A DNA stretch of 64,000 bases from Neptunicoccus sediminis (GTDB taxonomy: Bacteria > Pseudomonadota > Alphaproteobacteria > Rhodobacterales > Rhodobacteraceae). Position numbers and translations under genes: made by a program. The DNA lies in NCBI RefSeq assembly GCF_001719615.1, contig NZ_MDVX01000001.1, positions 620,001 to 684,000 of the forward strand, given 5' to 3'. This document shows positions 1-9,863 of this stretch, piece by piece; within the stretch, counting starts at the first letter, position 1, and the number at the start of each line of letters is the position of its first letter. The notes beneath the pieces were generated by a model. That model had not been told where the DNA came from and ran no database searches. It saw only the letters and a list, made by a program, of their open reading frames with translations.

Positions 1-198
<198 letters not shown>

Positions 199-202
199 TT
201 AG

Positions 203-913
203 ATGTATGACGCCGAGGGGCACAGCGCCCCGATCAATCCCCTGCCGCCCGTTGTGACCCTGCTGGTTATTGTGATCGCTGCGGTCGAAGCGATTTTCCA
301 ACTGGGCGAGGCGGGCATCATTGGCGGTGCCACCGGACCAGCCTGGCGGATCATGATCGCGGACCAGTTCGGGTTTTCCAATGCGGCGGTCTATCTGATG
401 TGGGATACAGGACAGTATCCGCCCGAACTGCTGTTGCGGTTTGTCAGCTATATGTTTGTGCATGCGAATTTTGTCGCCGCTTTGTTCAGCGTGGTGTTCA
501 TCCTTGCACTTGGGAAGTTCGTTGCAGAGCGCGTGCACTGGCTGGCGTTTCTGGCGATTTTTTTCGGCAGCGGCGTGCTTGCAGCACTGGCGCAGGCGAT
601 AGTGATGGGGCCGACTATGGCGATGCTCGGGGCGGGGGCGGCGTCTTACGGGTTGATCGGCGCGCTGAGCTGGATTTTGTTCACCGAACAGCGGGCAGCG
701 GGGCAGAACGGGTTGCGGGCGTTCCGCCTGATCGCCGCGCTTGGCGTGTTACTGGCGGTGTTTTCGATCCTGTTTGGCGGGCACGACTGGTTCGAACGGG
801 TCGCAGGCTTTTTCGTCGGCTTTGCCCTCTGCGCTGCACTGCGTCCGGTTGCCGGTGCAGGGCTGACCTATTGGCGGGACCGGATGCGGCGCGGTCGGGA
901 TTTGGATATTTGA
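203..913 (+). CDS. Rhomboid-fold integral membrane protein, probable pseudoprotease
   Basis: A 236-residue protein with about six hydrophobic segments and the layout of a bacterial rhomboid. It has a first conserved loop/TM2 region (MFVHANFVAALFSVVF, about residues 84-99), a TM4-like GAGAASYGLIGA (143-154) and a TM6-like ERVAGFFVGF (198-207). Aligned by eye to the family pattern GASGAIFGLLGA, the nucleophilic Ser is Gly145. The His of the AHxGG motif is Arg199, and the Asn of the HxxxxHxxxN region is Ser96. The fold is retained but the catalytic residues are not, so a non-proteolytic role is inferred. ATG 203 has a GGAG 7 nt upstream. The stop codon lies inside a 22-bp repeat shared with the rpoH 3' region. 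Confidence 0.8.
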   Translation: MYDAEGHSAPINPLPPVVTLLVIVIAAVEAIFQLGEAGIIGGATGPAWRIMIADQFGFSNAAVYLMWDTGQYPPELLLRFVSYMFVHANFVAALFSVVFILALGKFVAERVHWLAFLAIFFGSGVLAALAQAIVMGPTMAMLGAGAASYGLIGALSWILFTEQRAAGQNGLRAFRLIAALGVLLAVFSILFGGHDWFERVAGFFVGFALCAALRPVAGAGLTYWRDRMRRGRDLDI

Positions 914-924
914 CCCAAAAAGAG
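903..924 (+). repeat. Dispersed 22-bp motif, copy 1
   Basis: TGGATATTT, then G, then ACCCAAAAAGAG, running into a GC-rich stretch. It matches 14445-14466 at 21 of 22 positions. This copy includes the stop codon of the rhomboid-like gene and sits between that gene and the convergent murJ end. The following GCCGGTGCCGG sequence could form a hairpin, so a role in 3'-end formation is possible. Confidence 0.5.
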
Positions 925-941
925 CCGGTGCCGGTTCCGGT

Positions 942-2498
942 TTACCGCCGCACCACGTTGCGCAGCCCTTGTTTGGTAAAGGCACCGAGCATCAGGCAGG
1001 CGGCGAAATAGACACTGGTGCCACCGACAACCAGCAGGGCAAGCGCGAGGTAGCGCAGCCCTTCTGTGACCAGCCAGTCCGACAGCAGCCATTCCAGCCC
1101 GTAGGTGAACAGCCCCATAATCACACAAGCCACCAGCATACGGGGCAGGGCCCGCAGCAGACGGTCGTCAAAGGCTGCGGCCAGTCCCATGCGGCGGGTG
1201 CCGAAGTAGAGCATCACCGCCAGCGCTACAGAGGACAGCGTGGTGCCGATGGCAGCGGCCAGATAGCCGAACTGGACCGAGAGCCCGATCGCCAGCGCTG
1301 CGTTCAGTACCATAGAGACCAGCGCGAAATAGAACGGGGTTTTGGTGTTTTCACGGGCGAAATAGAGCGGCTGGAAGACTTTTTGCAGCACAAAGGCGGG
1401 CAGGCCAATGGCATAGATCGACAGGGCTGCCGCGGTGTTTCTGGCATCTTCTGCGGTGAAGGCGCCCCGCTCAAACAGCACCGAGACCACGGCTTGAGGC
1501 ACTACCAGCAGGCCTACGGCGGCGGGCAGGGTCAGGGCCAGCGCAAATTCGGTTGCGCGGTTGAAGGCGTGGCGGCCGCCGGCTTCGTCTGCGGATTGTA
1601 ACTTGCGTGACAGATCGGGCAGCAGTACCACGCCGATAGCAATGCCAACCACGCCGAGCGGAAGCTGATAGAGACGGTCGGCCACAGCCAGCCATTGGAT
1701 CGCGCCGTCAAAATAGCTGGCGACCTGACGGCCCACCAGCAGGTTGACCTGCACAACCCCACCGGCAAGTGCTGCGGGCGCTGCGATCATGGCGAGCCGG
1801 CGAATTTCAGGGGTAAATCGGGGCAATTGCGGCAACAAGCGAATGCCCGCACGGGAGGCGGCAATCCACACCAGAGCCAGTTGGCCCACGCCAGCCACAG
1901 GCACACCCCAAGCAAGCGCAAGGGCAACATTTCCGCCAAGCGCCCAAGTCGCGACCATTGCACTGATCAGGATGATGTTCAGCACCACAGGCGCGGCAGC
2001 GGCGGCGGCAAAGCGGCCCATGGAGTTCAAGACGCCCGATAGCAGTGCTGCGAGTGAGATAAACAGGATATACGGAAAGCAGATACGCGCAAAATCGGTT
2101 GCCAGATCAAAGCGCTCGTCGCCCGCAAAGCCGCTGGCCATAGCCAGTACAAACCACGGCATGAACAGTTGCGCGATCAGGGTGAGGCCGATCAGAACGC
2201 TGGCAAGACCTGCCATTGCGTTCTGGGCAAACTGGCGCGCGTCTTCCCCGGATTCCAGCTTTTTGGAAAACATCGGCACAAAGGCCATGTTAAACGCGCC
2301 CTCGGCAAAGAAGCGGCGGAACATATTGGGCAGGGCGAAGGCTACTTGGAACGCCTCGGCCACCGGACCTGCGCCAAAGAAGGCAGCGATCAGGATGTCA
2401 CGGATGAAGCCCATAATACGGCTGGCAAGGGTCCAGCTGCTGACGGTGAAGAAACCGGCCAGCAGACGGATGCTCCGCGGCTTGGTGGTCACTGTCAC
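942..2498 (-). CDS. murJ: Lipid II flippase MurJ (MviN)
   Basis: A 518-residue polytopic inner-membrane protein of the MOP exporter superfamily. It flips lipid-linked peptidoglycan precursor to the periplasmic face. The N-terminus (SWTLASRIMGFIRDILIA, then FFGAGPVAEAFQVAF) and the RRFFAEGAFNMAFVP segment are classic MurJ. The length and the roughly 14 hydrophobic helices fit the family. Translation starts at GTG 2498, and its GTGA overlaps the glnD stop by 4 nt, which indicates translational coupling. murJ after glnD is a common alphaproteobacterial arrangement. It converges on the rhomboid-like gene, leaving 28 bp. Confidence 0.95.
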   Translation of the reverse strand: MTVTTKPRSIRLLAGFFTVSSWTLASRIMGFIRDILIAAFFGAGPVAEAFQVAFALPNMFRRFFAEGAFNMAFVPMFSKKLESGEDARQFAQNAMAGLASVLIGLTLIAQLFMPWFVLAMASGFAGDERFDLATDFARICFPYILFISLAALLSGVLNSMGRFAAAAAAPVVLNIILISAMVATWALGGNVALALAWGVPVAGVGQLALVWIAASRAGIRLLPQLPRFTPEIRRLAMIAAPAALAGGVVQVNLLVGRQVASYFDGAIQWLAVADRLYQLPLGVVGIAIGVVLLPDLSRKLQSADEAGGRHAFNRATEFALALTLPAAVGLLVVPQAVVSVLFERGAFTAEDARNTAAALSIYAIGLPAFVLQKVFQPLYFARENTKTPFYFALVSMVLNAALAIGLSVQFGYLAAAIGTTLSSVALAVMLYFGTRRMGLAAAFDDRLLRALPRMLVACVIMGLFTYGLEWLLSDWLVTEGLRYLALALLVVGGTSVYFAACLMLGAFTKQGLRNVVRR

Positions 2499-5308
2499 GT
2501 GAGCGCTCCGGCGGCGCTTATTTCAATTGCGGCGCGCAGGGCGTCTTCGATCTTTTTGCGCTTGGCGGCACTGTGCAATTTCAATCCGAACATGTCTTTC
2601 ACATAAAATACATCGACTGCCTGTTCCCCATAAGTGGCGATCACGGCGCTGGCAATGTAGATATTGTTGTCAGACAGGGTGCGGGTCAGATCATACAGCA
2701 GTCCGGGTCTGTCGCGGGTGTCCACCTCGATGATGGTGTAAAGGTCCGAGCCTTTGTTGTCGAAAGAGATCACCGTCGGCACCACAAAATCCCGCTCGCG
2801 CTTTTTGATTTTGTCGTGGGACTTCAGCGCATCCTTGGCGATCACATCCCCGTTGAGGGTTTTGTTGATCATGCTGCGCAGGCGTGTCAGGCGGGATTTC
2901 TCATAGGGTTGGCCTTTGGCGTCCTGTATCCAGAAGACCGCTGTGGCATAGCCGTCAGAGGAGGTATAGGTCCGCGCATCCACCACATTGGCACCGACCA
3001 GCGCCAGCGCCCCGGCCAGCCGCGAGAAGATACCGGGATGGTCCTGCAGCACAAAACAGGCGCGGGTGGCGTCGTGGTCTTTATCGGCCTTGATGTCGGT
3101 CTGGATCTCGGTGGTGGACGCTTTTAGCATCAGCTTGGCAAAAATCTTGTGCGTCTCTGCATCCAGCCCCTGCCAGTAGGCCGGATAGTGGCGTTCAATT
3201 TCGGCATCGAGCGCCTTGCGGCTCATCTTGGGGAGGGCAGCGCGCAGGGCTTCTTTTGCCTCGCTTGAAGATTGCAGTTCGAGAACCTTGTCGAACCCTT
3301 CCTGGAGCGCAAGCTTGGTGTAGCGGTGCAGGTCGCGGATCAACTGGGCCTTCCAGTTGTTCCATGTGCCCGGACCAACGCCGCGGATGTCACAGACCGT
3401 CAGAACCGTCAGCAGGTTCAACCGCGCCGTGGTTTTCACTTCCTTGGCAAAGTCCCGCACGGTTTTCGGATCGGAGAGATCCCGTTTCTGCGCCACGTCA
3501 GACAGCAACAGGTGGTGGCGCACCAGCCAGACCACAGTGTCGGTTTCCCCTTCGGACAGGCCAAGCTGCGGGCAGATGGTTCGCGCCAGCCGCGCCCCTG
3601 CGATAGAGTGATCCTCGGGCAGTCCCTTGCCGATGTCATGGAGCAACAGCGCCACGTAGAGCACCTTGCGATCAACCCCGTCTTGCAAAATGCTCGACGC
3701 GACAGGAAGGCTCTCTTTCAGTTCACCTTTTTCGATTTTAGCCAAATGGGAGATACACTGAATTGTATGCTCGTCCACCGTATAGTGATGGTACATATTG
3801 AACTGCATCAGGCAGACAATTCGCTGGAATTCGGGGATGAAGGCGCCAAGAACACCCAGTTCGTTCATCCGCCGCAAGGCCCGCTCCGGATTGCCGTAGT
3901 CCAGCAAGAGCGACAGGAACAGCTTTTGCGCTTCGGGGTTGGTGCGCAGCTTGTTGGTGATCAGCTCCAGATTGGCGACGATCAGGCGCATGGCATCGGG
4001 GTGGATCAGAATATCCGTATCAAGACCGTGTTCGAATATCCGCAGGAAATTGATCGGATCTGCCAGAAACGCCTCTTCATCCGCAATCGACAGCCTGCCG
4101 TGAACGATCTCATAGCCTTCCGGTGCCTCAAGGGAATCGCTGCGCCACGGCATCGCCCGAAGCAGACGCGCCCCGAAAGAAGGCTGTTGTTTCACGTGTT
4201 GTGCTTCCAGCGCGGTCAGGAAAATGCGCGTCAGATCGCCCACATGGGTGGCGTGGGTGAAATACTCCTGCATGAAGGCTTCGACTCCGCGCAGACCCTC
4301 TGTGTCCTGATAGCCTAGCGCGGCAGCGATGGCGACCTGATTGTCAAAGGTCAGCAGTTCCGCAGCGCGTCCGACCACCAGATGCAAATGGCAGCGTACG
4401 GTCCACAGAAAATTCTCGGCCTGATCGAAACTGGCGTATTCGGTGGTGGTGAAATAGCCCGCATAGATCATTTCGGAAGGCAGCTTTGCCCCGCTGAGGT
4501 ATTTGGTGATCCAGTAGAGGGTTTGAAGATCCCGCAGCCCGCCTTTGCCCTCTTTGACGTTGGGTTCCAGCAAAAACCGTGTCGCGCCCTGTTTCTTGTG
4601 ACGCGCTTCCCGCTCTTCCAGTTTCAGGGCGACAAATTCCGGTCCGGTGGTTTTGAACAACTGCTTCCAAAGCTGGGCGTCCAGCGTTTCGGCCAGTTCC
4701 GCATCGCCGTACAGGAAACGGGATTCCAGCAGGGCCGTGCGGATCGTCAGGTCACTGCCTGCAAGACGGATACATTCTTCGACCGTGCGGGTCGCGTGGC
4801 CGATCTTCATCTTCAGATCCCACAGGATGTAAAGCGTGCTCTCCACAACGCTCTCGCCCCAAGCGGTCAGCTTGTAGGGCGTCAGGAACAGCAGGTCCAC
4901 GTCAGAAAAGGGGGCCATCTCGCCGCGTCCGTAGCCGCCCACGGCGACGATGGAAATCCGCTCGGATCGGGTGGGATTGGGAAGCGGGTGCAGATGGGTT
5001 TGCACCATTTCAACCGCGGTGTTGATCAGTTGGTCGGTGACAAAGGTATAAGAGCGGATCGTGCGGCTGGTTTTGAACGGTGTCTTCAGATAGGCCGCTT
5101 TGATTTGCGCGCGCGCCTGGGTGTTGACCCGGTCGAGAATTGTGCTGATCGCAGAGCGTTTGGCATAATTATCCGCACAGGTGGTCAGCGCCTCTGCGAT
5201 TTCAGCGCGGATGGCGGGACCGTCAAAAAGCAGTCCCGGCGCGCAGATCAGCGCACCGGGACCAGCTGTATTGGCTTGACTGTCAGAAATATCAGAAGCC
5301 TGCGCCAC
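2495..5308 (-). CDS. glnD: Bifunctional [protein-PII] uridylyltransferase/uridylyl-removing enzyme
   Basis: GlnD senses glutamine and adds or removes UMP on PII proteins (GlnB/GlnK), controlling nitrogen assimilation. The nucleotidyltransferase motif VGGYGRGEMAPFSDVDLL lies near residues 123-140, an HD-domain HDIGKG near 557, and two ACT domains at the C-terminus (DHPGIFSRLAGAL and DRPGLLYDLTRTL). An in-frame TTG at 5335 is possible. GTG 5308 is preferred because AAGGAG (5319-5314) sits 5 nt before it. This start gives about 937 residues, normal for the family. It overlaps the upstream lipoprotein gene by 17 nt and the downstream murJ start by 4 nt, forming one operon. Confidence 0.95.
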   Translation of the reverse strand: MAQASDISDSQANTAGPGALICAPGLLFDGPAIRAEIAEALTTCADNYAKRSAISTILDRVNTQARAQIKAAYLKTPFKTSRTIRSYTFVTDQLINTAVEMVQTHLHPLPNPTRSERISIVAVGGYGRGEMAPFSDVDLLFLTPYKLTAWGESVVESTLYILWDLKMKIGHATRTVEECIRLAGSDLTIRTALLESRFLYGDAELAETLDAQLWKQLFKTTGPEFVALKLEEREARHKKQGATRFLLEPNVKEGKGGLRDLQTLYWITKYLSGAKLPSEMIYAGYFTTTEYASFDQAENFLWTVRCHLHLVVGRAAELLTFDNQVAIAAALGYQDTEGLRGVEAFMQEYFTHATHVGDLTRIFLTALEAQHVKQQPSFGARLLRAMPWRSDSLEAPEGYEIVHGRLSIADEEAFLADPINFLRIFEHGLDTDILIHPDAMRLIVANLELITNKLRTNPEAQKLFLSLLLDYGNPERALRRMNELGVLGAFIPEFQRIVCLMQFNMYHHYTVDEHTIQCISHLAKIEKGELKESLPVASSILQDGVDRKVLYVALLLHDIGKGLPEDHSIAGARLARTICPQLGLSEGETDTVVWLVRHHLLLSDVAQKRDLSDPKTVRDFAKEVKTTARLNLLTVLTVCDIRGVGPGTWNNWKAQLIRDLHRYTKLALQEGFDKVLELQSSSEAKEALRAALPKMSRKALDAEIERHYPAYWQGLDAETHKIFAKLMLKASTTEIQTDIKADKDHDATRACFVLQDHPGIFSRLAGALALVGANVVDARTYTSSDGYATAVFWIQDAKGQPYEKSRLTRLRSMINKTLNGDVIAKDALKSHDKIKKRERDFVVPTVISFDNKGSDLYTIIEVDTRDRPGLLYDLTRTLSDNNIYIASAVIATYGEQAVDVFYVKDMFGLKLHSAAKRKKIEDALRAAIEISAAGALT

Positions 5309-6464
5309 CAAAGCTCCTTGGGGCCGGATCAACAACGACTACATTGCCTTCCTGAAATGTCGCAATCGCCAGCGCACGCTGGTTGGTTCCATCCGGACGC
5401 AGACGGAAAATGCCGTTGGCGCCCTGAAAACCGGAATTGCGGGTCAGTTTCTTACGGGTCAGCGCGTCGGACGATCCGGTTTGCAGCAGGGTGCCGACTG
5501 CGCGCATGGCGTCATAGGCTTTGCCCGCCAGAAGATGCGGGTTGCTGCCATTGGCTGCCGCATAGCGCTGGTTGAAAGAATTGGTGGCACCAGTGTCATT
5601 CAACGTGAACAAAGCGCCCTGAAGCCCCGAGCTGCTGCGCACAGCCGGCGCGGTCTGGTCCCAGCGGGTCAGGCCGATAAACTGCGTGTTCGCAGATGTT
5701 ACACCTTTTTCCGGCAGCATTTGTGCGAATACAGGCAAGGCCCCCGCCGCATCCGCATCAAGCACCAGGGCCGTGGCGCCGGTCCGTTCGATCAGGGATT
5801 TGGTTGCGGAAACCGCTGCAATCGCGCTCTCACTGGTCAGTTCGTATTTCGCGAGACCAACAAAATTCGCACCGTTGTTTCTGGCCGCAGACTGGACTGC
5901 GGCGGCGGCAACGTCACCGGCTGCATCGGCCCGCACCAAAGCGGCAATGCTGCGCTGGCCTTTGCGTGCTGCATAGCCAACCACGCGGTCGGCGGTGTTC
6001 GCGAAAGTGTCACCAAGGATAAAGACGTTGCCACCGGCAATGTCAGGGTTGTTGGAAAAGCTCAGCACGTTGATGCCTTGGGCGGCCACGGCTGTACCGG
6101 CCGCATTTGCTGCCTGTGCAAACAAAGGGCCGACAAGGATTTTCGCGCCTTCGCTGGCAGCGCGCTGGGCGGCGGCAGCGGCTTGGTTTGAATCGCCGGC
6201 CGTGGGGTAAACCCGCAGGTCGATCTGGACATCACCCATTTCGGCCACAGCCAGTTTAGCTGCGGCAACAAGGCTGCTCGCCAGCGCTTCCTGCTGCTGG
6301 TTGCCCGATCCCGAAGGGACAAGAACGCCGACAACGACAGGTTTGCCGGTGTTCACGCGGGGTCCTTGCGAACCGCCTCCGACCTCGGTACACCCCCACA
6401 GCACAGCGGCGGCTGCTACAAGGCCGGCCGTCTTAAGGCCGAATTTCCTGATCTTATGAAACAC
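5292..6464 (-). CDS. LpoA-like penicillin-binding protein activator lipoprotein
   Basis: A secreted lipoprotein with a periplasmic-binding-protein type I fold (Leu/Ile/Val-binding-like). A short basic N-terminus, a hydrophobic stretch and a lipobox VLWGC predict lipidation at Cys25. The mature part begins with a Gly/Ser-rich linker, then VVVGVLVPSGSG, the first strand of the fold. An ATG exists at 6485, but GTG 6464 is preferred because AAGGGGG lies 6 nt upstream and it gives a compact signal peptide. Context supports the call: lpoA-like, rsmI and yraN cluster in many proteobacteria, here divergent from rsmI. The activator role is inferred from E. coli LpoA. Confidence 0.8.
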   Translation of the reverse strand: MFHKIRKFGLKTAGLVAAAAVLWGCTEVGGGSQGPRVNTGKPVVVGVLVPSGSGNQQQEALASSLVAAAKLAVAEMGDVQIDLRVYPTAGDSNQAAAAAQRAASEGAKILVGPLFAQAANAAGTAVAAQGINVLSFSNNPDIAGGNVFILGDTFANTADRVVGYAARKGQRSIAALVRADAAGDVAAAAVQSAARNNGANFVGLAKYELTSESAIAAVSATKSLIERTGATALVLDADAAGALPVFAQMLPEKGVTSANTQFIGLTRWDQTAPAVRSSSGLQGALFTLNDTGATNSFNQRYAAANGSNPHLLAGKAYDAMRAVGTLLQTGSSDALTRKKLTRNSGFQGANGIFRLRPDGTNQRALAIATFQEGNVVVVDPAPRSFGGAGF

Positions 6465-6576
6465 AACAGTCCCCCTTCGTGACATAACTGTTCTAAGCAG
6501 CGTAATATACGGGAAAAACTAAGTGCTGGGCGGTGGGAAAGCAACGCCTGTTCAACAAAGAAGTGGAATTAGGCAG

Positions 6577-7434
6577 ATGCATGCTGGAAAAATTGCGGCA
6601 GGTCTTCATCTTGTGGCAACCCCGATTGGTGCCGCGCGGGACATCACGCTGCGGGCGCTTGATATTCTGACCCATGCGGATGTGCTGGCGGCGGAAGATA
6701 CCCGCAACACCCGCAGGCTGCTGGACATCCACGGGGTAAAGCTCGGGGACCGGCGGCTGCTGGCCTATCACGATCATAATGGCGCGCAAATGCGCCCCCA
6801 ACTGATCAAGTCCCTGCAAGAGGGCGCATCCGTGGCTTATGTCTCGGATGCAGGCACGCCGATGGTCGCAGATCCCGGATTTGACCTTGCCCGCGCGGTG
6901 ATTGCAGAAGACCTGCCGGTCTATGCCGCCCCCGGAGCCTCCGCCCTGCTTGCGGCGCTTTGCGTGGCCGGACAACCGACAGACCGTTTCTTTTTTGCCG
7001 GCTTTGCCCCGAATAAAACCACTGCACGTAAGAAATTCTTCGCTGAATTTTCACAAATCGGCGCGACACTGGTGTTCTACGAATCGCCAAAGAGGGCAGC
7101 AGCGAGCCTGCGGGATATGTGCGAGGTTTTCGGCGCCGACCGTCCGGCCGCCTTTTGTCGGGAGTTGACGAAGAAATTTGAAGAGACCTGTCGGGGAACG
7201 CTGGGGGCGCTGGCAGAGGAAATTTCGGGCCGGGACACTGTGAAAGGAGAGGTGGTCATCGTCTTGGGTCCACCTTTGGCAAGAGAAGTGTCTCAGGATG
7301 ATGTCGATGCTGCGCTTCTGGCCGCACTGTCCCGTCTTAGGGTCAAAGATGCCGCCAGCGAAGTGGCGGAGACTTTTGGTTTGCCGCGTAAGGAAATTTA
7401 TCAACGGGCTTTAACCCTGAAAGAAGATTCATAA
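6577..7434 (+). CDS. rsmI: 16S rRNA (cytidine1402-2'-O)-methyltransferase
   Basis: RsmI methylates the ribose of C1402 in the ribosomal decoding site. The tetrapyrrole-methylase fold begins with LHLVATPIGAARDITLRALD, followed by AAEDTRNTRRLL, SDAGTPMVADPGF and the loop YAAPGASALLAAL. GTG 6523 would add 18 residues. ATG 6577 gives 285 residues, the usual family size, and begins 9 residues before the conserved domain. The divergent LpoA-like gene and the downstream yraN are its usual neighbours. Confidence 0.94.
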   Translation: MHAGKIAAGLHLVATPIGAARDITLRALDILTHADVLAAEDTRNTRRLLDIHGVKLGDRRLLAYHDHNGAQMRPQLIKSLQEGASVAYVSDAGTPMVADPGFDLARAVIAEDLPVYAAPGASALLAALCVAGQPTDRFFFAGFAPNKTTARKKFFAEFSQIGATLVFYESPKRAAASLRDMCEVFGADRPAAFCRELTKKFEETCRGTLGALAEEISGRDTVKGEVVIVLGPPLAREVSQDDVDAALLAALSRLRVKDAASEVAETFGLPRKEIYQRALTLKEDS

Positions 7435-7486
7435 TCCTTTAACATCTTGTCGCTAAAACGGTCCCAACATCATTCACGGGGACAAC

Positions 7487-7855
7487 ATGGATCGCGCAGC
7501 AAACGGTAAATTATCCTATCTGAAAGGACAGGCAGCAGAAGGTCAGGTGGCACGGGCCTACGAACGCAACGGTTTTGAAATCGTAGACCGCCGTTGGAAA
7601 TCCAAAGACGGTGAAATTGATCTTGTGGCACGACACAAGGAAAAACTGTATTTTATCGAAGTAAAGGCCAGCACAACCTTTGATACTGCCGTTCAACAGA
7701 TCACACCGCGCCAGCAAAATCGCATTCACAATTGCGCCCTGCAATATCTGGCGGAAAAAGCCGGACATTTGGATGTGGACTGCAGGTTTGACGCTGCATT
7801 GGTGGACGGTAAAGGTCGGATCAAGGTGCTGCCGGGGGTACTATTGGCCGCCTGA
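7487..7855 (+). CDS. YraN family (UPF0102) endonuclease-like protein
   Basis: A 122-residue member of the UPF0102/YraN family, which has a restriction-endonuclease-like fold and no settled function. Visible are the N-terminal GQAAEGQVARAY motif, the GEIDLVA acidic strand and the following FIEVKA, together the (D/E)-x-K core of this nuclease superfamily. Length is normal. It lies 52 bp after rsmI, its usual partner, and before gshB. Confidence 0.9.
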   Translation: MDRAANGKLSYLKGQAAEGQVARAYERNGFEIVDRRWKSKDGEIDLVARHKEKLYFIEVKASTTFDTAVQQITPRQQNRIHNCALQYLAEKAGHLDVDCRFDAALVDGKGRIKVLPGVLLAA

Positions 7856-8001
7856 TTTGCCAATCTGACACAGCCGCCTGAACTATCGCGGCTTTATCTC
7901 TCCTTTCCATTAGTTGGTTGCGGGTTATTGAAACCCGTGCCGCACTGCGTCATGTATTTGTGAACGCAATTTGTGCAGCAATGCTGCTCTTTGGAAAGAA
8001 A

Positions 8002-8952
8002 ATGATGATGAGTTTGAAGGTCGCCTTCCAAATGGACCCCATCGGGGATGTCGATATTAATGCGGACAGCAGTTTCCGCATTGCCGAAGAGGCGCAGGCC
8101 CGCGGGCATGAATTATTTTTCTATACACCCGACAAGCTCGCCTTTGACGAGGGCCGCGTGACAGCCCGCGGGCACCGGATGGAACTGCGCCGTGAGGTCG
8201 GCAACCATGTGACACTGCAGCCCGAAGAGACCGTCGATCTTGCAGATTGGGACGTGGTTTGGCTGCGTCAGGACCCTCCGTTTGACATGGGGTATATTAC
8301 CACCACCCATATTCTCGACATGCTGCATCCAGAGACTCTGGTAGTGAATGATCCCCGTTGGGTGCGGAACTATCCGGAGAAACTGCTTGTACTGCAATTC
8401 CCCGACCTGACGCCGCCGACCACAATTGCGCGGGATCTGGACACGCTCAAAGCCTTTAAAGAGCGGCACGGAGACATCATTCTCAAACCGCTCTACGGCA
8501 ATGGCGGTGCGGGCGTGTTCAGGCTGGAACCGGGCGATCGCAACCTGAATTCCCTGCACGAGTTGTTCACCACTATCAATCGCGAACCCCTTATCGCGCA
8601 GAAATTCCTGCCCGATGTGGCAGCGGGCGATAAACGTGTTATCCTCGTCAACGGAGAGCCTGTCGGCGCAATCAACCGTGTACCGGCCAAAGGAGAGACC
8701 CGCTCTAACATGCATGTGGGCGGTCGCCCCGAAAAGGTCGGCCTAAGTGCGCGTGACAGGGAGATTTGCGCTGCTATCGGTCCGTTGCTGCGGGAAAAAG
8801 GCCAGATCTTTGTCGGAATCGACGTGATCGGTGGTAATCTGACAGAAATCAACCTGACCTCGCCCACCGGCATTCAAGAGCTGGAACGTTTCGACGGTAT
8901 CAATGTTGCGGAAATGATCTGGGAAGCGATTGAGGAGAAAACCGGAAAATGA
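8002..8952 (+). CDS. gshB: Glutathione synthetase
   Basis: An ATP-grasp enzyme joining gamma-glutamylcysteine and glycine, the second step of glutathione synthesis. The N-terminal [19 protein letters not shown] is the GshB signature. Further on come [16 protein letters not shown] (ATP grasp), [15 protein letters not shown] and [16 protein letters not shown] near the C-terminus. Three ATGs stand in a row (8002, 8005, 8008) behind GGAAAG at 7993-7998, so the exact start is uncertain by two codons. Length of about 315-317 residues equals E. coli GshB. The stop overlaps the next gene as ATGA. Confidence 0.95.
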   Translation: MMMSLKVAFQMDPIGDVDINADSSFRIAEEAQARGHELFFYTPDKLAFDEGRVTARGHRMELRREVGNHVTLQPEETVDLADWDVVWLRQDPPFDMGYITTTHILDMLHPETLVVNDPRWVRNYPEKLLVLQFPDLTPPTTIARDLDTLKAFKERHGDIILKPLYGNGGAGVFRLEPGDRNLNSLHELFTTINREPLIAQKFLPDVAAGDKRVILVNGEPVGAINRVPAKGETRSNMHVGGRPEKVGLSARDREICAAIGPLLREKGQIFVGIDVIGGNLTEINLTSPTGIQELERFDGINVAEMIWEAIEEKTGK

Positions 8953-9863
8953 ACTCTTTGCGCCTGCGTCTTTACAGTATCTTTACGAGATTGGTGATAA
9001 AGCCTTGGGTGCAACGTGTCAAAAATCCGGTAGAGGCGCGGCAGGCTTTTGAACGACACGCCCGCCGCATGCACCGCCACCCTGCCTTTGCTGCGTATCG
9101 AAATGGAGTGATTGGCAAGGTTCCGGTTCTCTGGGCCTCTGTCGGACCGGTCTCCCGGCCGGAGGTTTTATTATATCTTCACGGTGGCGGTTTCATTGTG
9201 GGCAGTCCGGACACCCACAAACATATGGTGGCAGACATCGCAGGGGCCGTGGGGGTGGAGGCTGTCATCCCCCGGTATCGCCTTGCGCCGGAAAACCCGT
9301 TTCCAGCGGGGTTTGATGACGTGCTTGAGGTTTACAATGGCTTATTGGCGCGTGGGCTGCGTCCGGACCAGATTATGCTGGGCGGTGACAGCGCAGGGGG
9401 CAACCTTGTCCTGTCACTGCTGGCGCATCTCTCCTACCGAAAAGAGGAAATACCCCTCTGCGCCTTCGTCATCAGTCCCGTGGTCAATCTGGAGGGTGGA
9501 TATGACAGTCTGAAAGAAAACGCCAAGAGCGAGGTGCTGCTTAGCGCCGGACGTTTTGACGAGCTTGGTAAAATGTACCTTGGCCATCAGGATTGCGGGC
9601 AGGATTGCGCGTCTCCGATCCACGCCATGTTTGAGCGCTGCCCGCCTATTCTGTTTCACCACAGCAGCGGCGAAATCCTGCGGGATGACACCTTGGAAAT
9701 GCAGCGTAAACTCGTTGCCAAAGGCCATGACGTGCTGGTGCGCAGCTGGCCCAATGCCTTCCATGTGTTCCACATCATGCGCGGCCATTTTCCCGAAGCC
9801 CGCGCCGCGCTCGATGATATTGCCGGGTTTCTTAAGGCACGGCTGACATCAAGCGATAGCTGA
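8949..9863 (+). CDS. Alpha/beta hydrolase, hormone-sensitive lipase-like esterase
   Basis: A 304-residue carboxylesterase-type hydrolase of the HSL family. The oxyanion-hole motif HGGGF sits at residues 78-82, the nucleophile elbow GDSAGGN has Ser148, and a C-terminal FHVFH supplies the likely catalytic His (about 272). The Asp is probably in LRDDT. ATG overlaps the gshB stop by 4 nt, so the two are translationally coupled. The substrate is unknown. The 3' end overlaps the convergent YifB-type gene by 32 nt. Confidence 0.88.
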   Translation: MNSLRLRLYSIFTRLVIKPWVQRVKNPVEARQAFERHARRMHRHPAFAAYRNGVIGKVPVLWASVGPVSRPEVLLYLHGGGFIVGSPDTHKHMVADIAGAVGVEAVIPRYRLAPENPFPAGFDDVLEVYNGLLARGLRPDQIMLGGDSAGGNLVLSLLAHLSYRKEEIPLCAFVISPVVNLEGGYDSLKENAKSEVLLSAGRFDELGKMYLGHQDCGQDCASPIHAMFERCPPILFHHSSGEILRDDTLEMQRKLVAKGHDVLVRSWPNAFHVFHIMRGHFPEARAALDDIAGFLKARLTSSDS

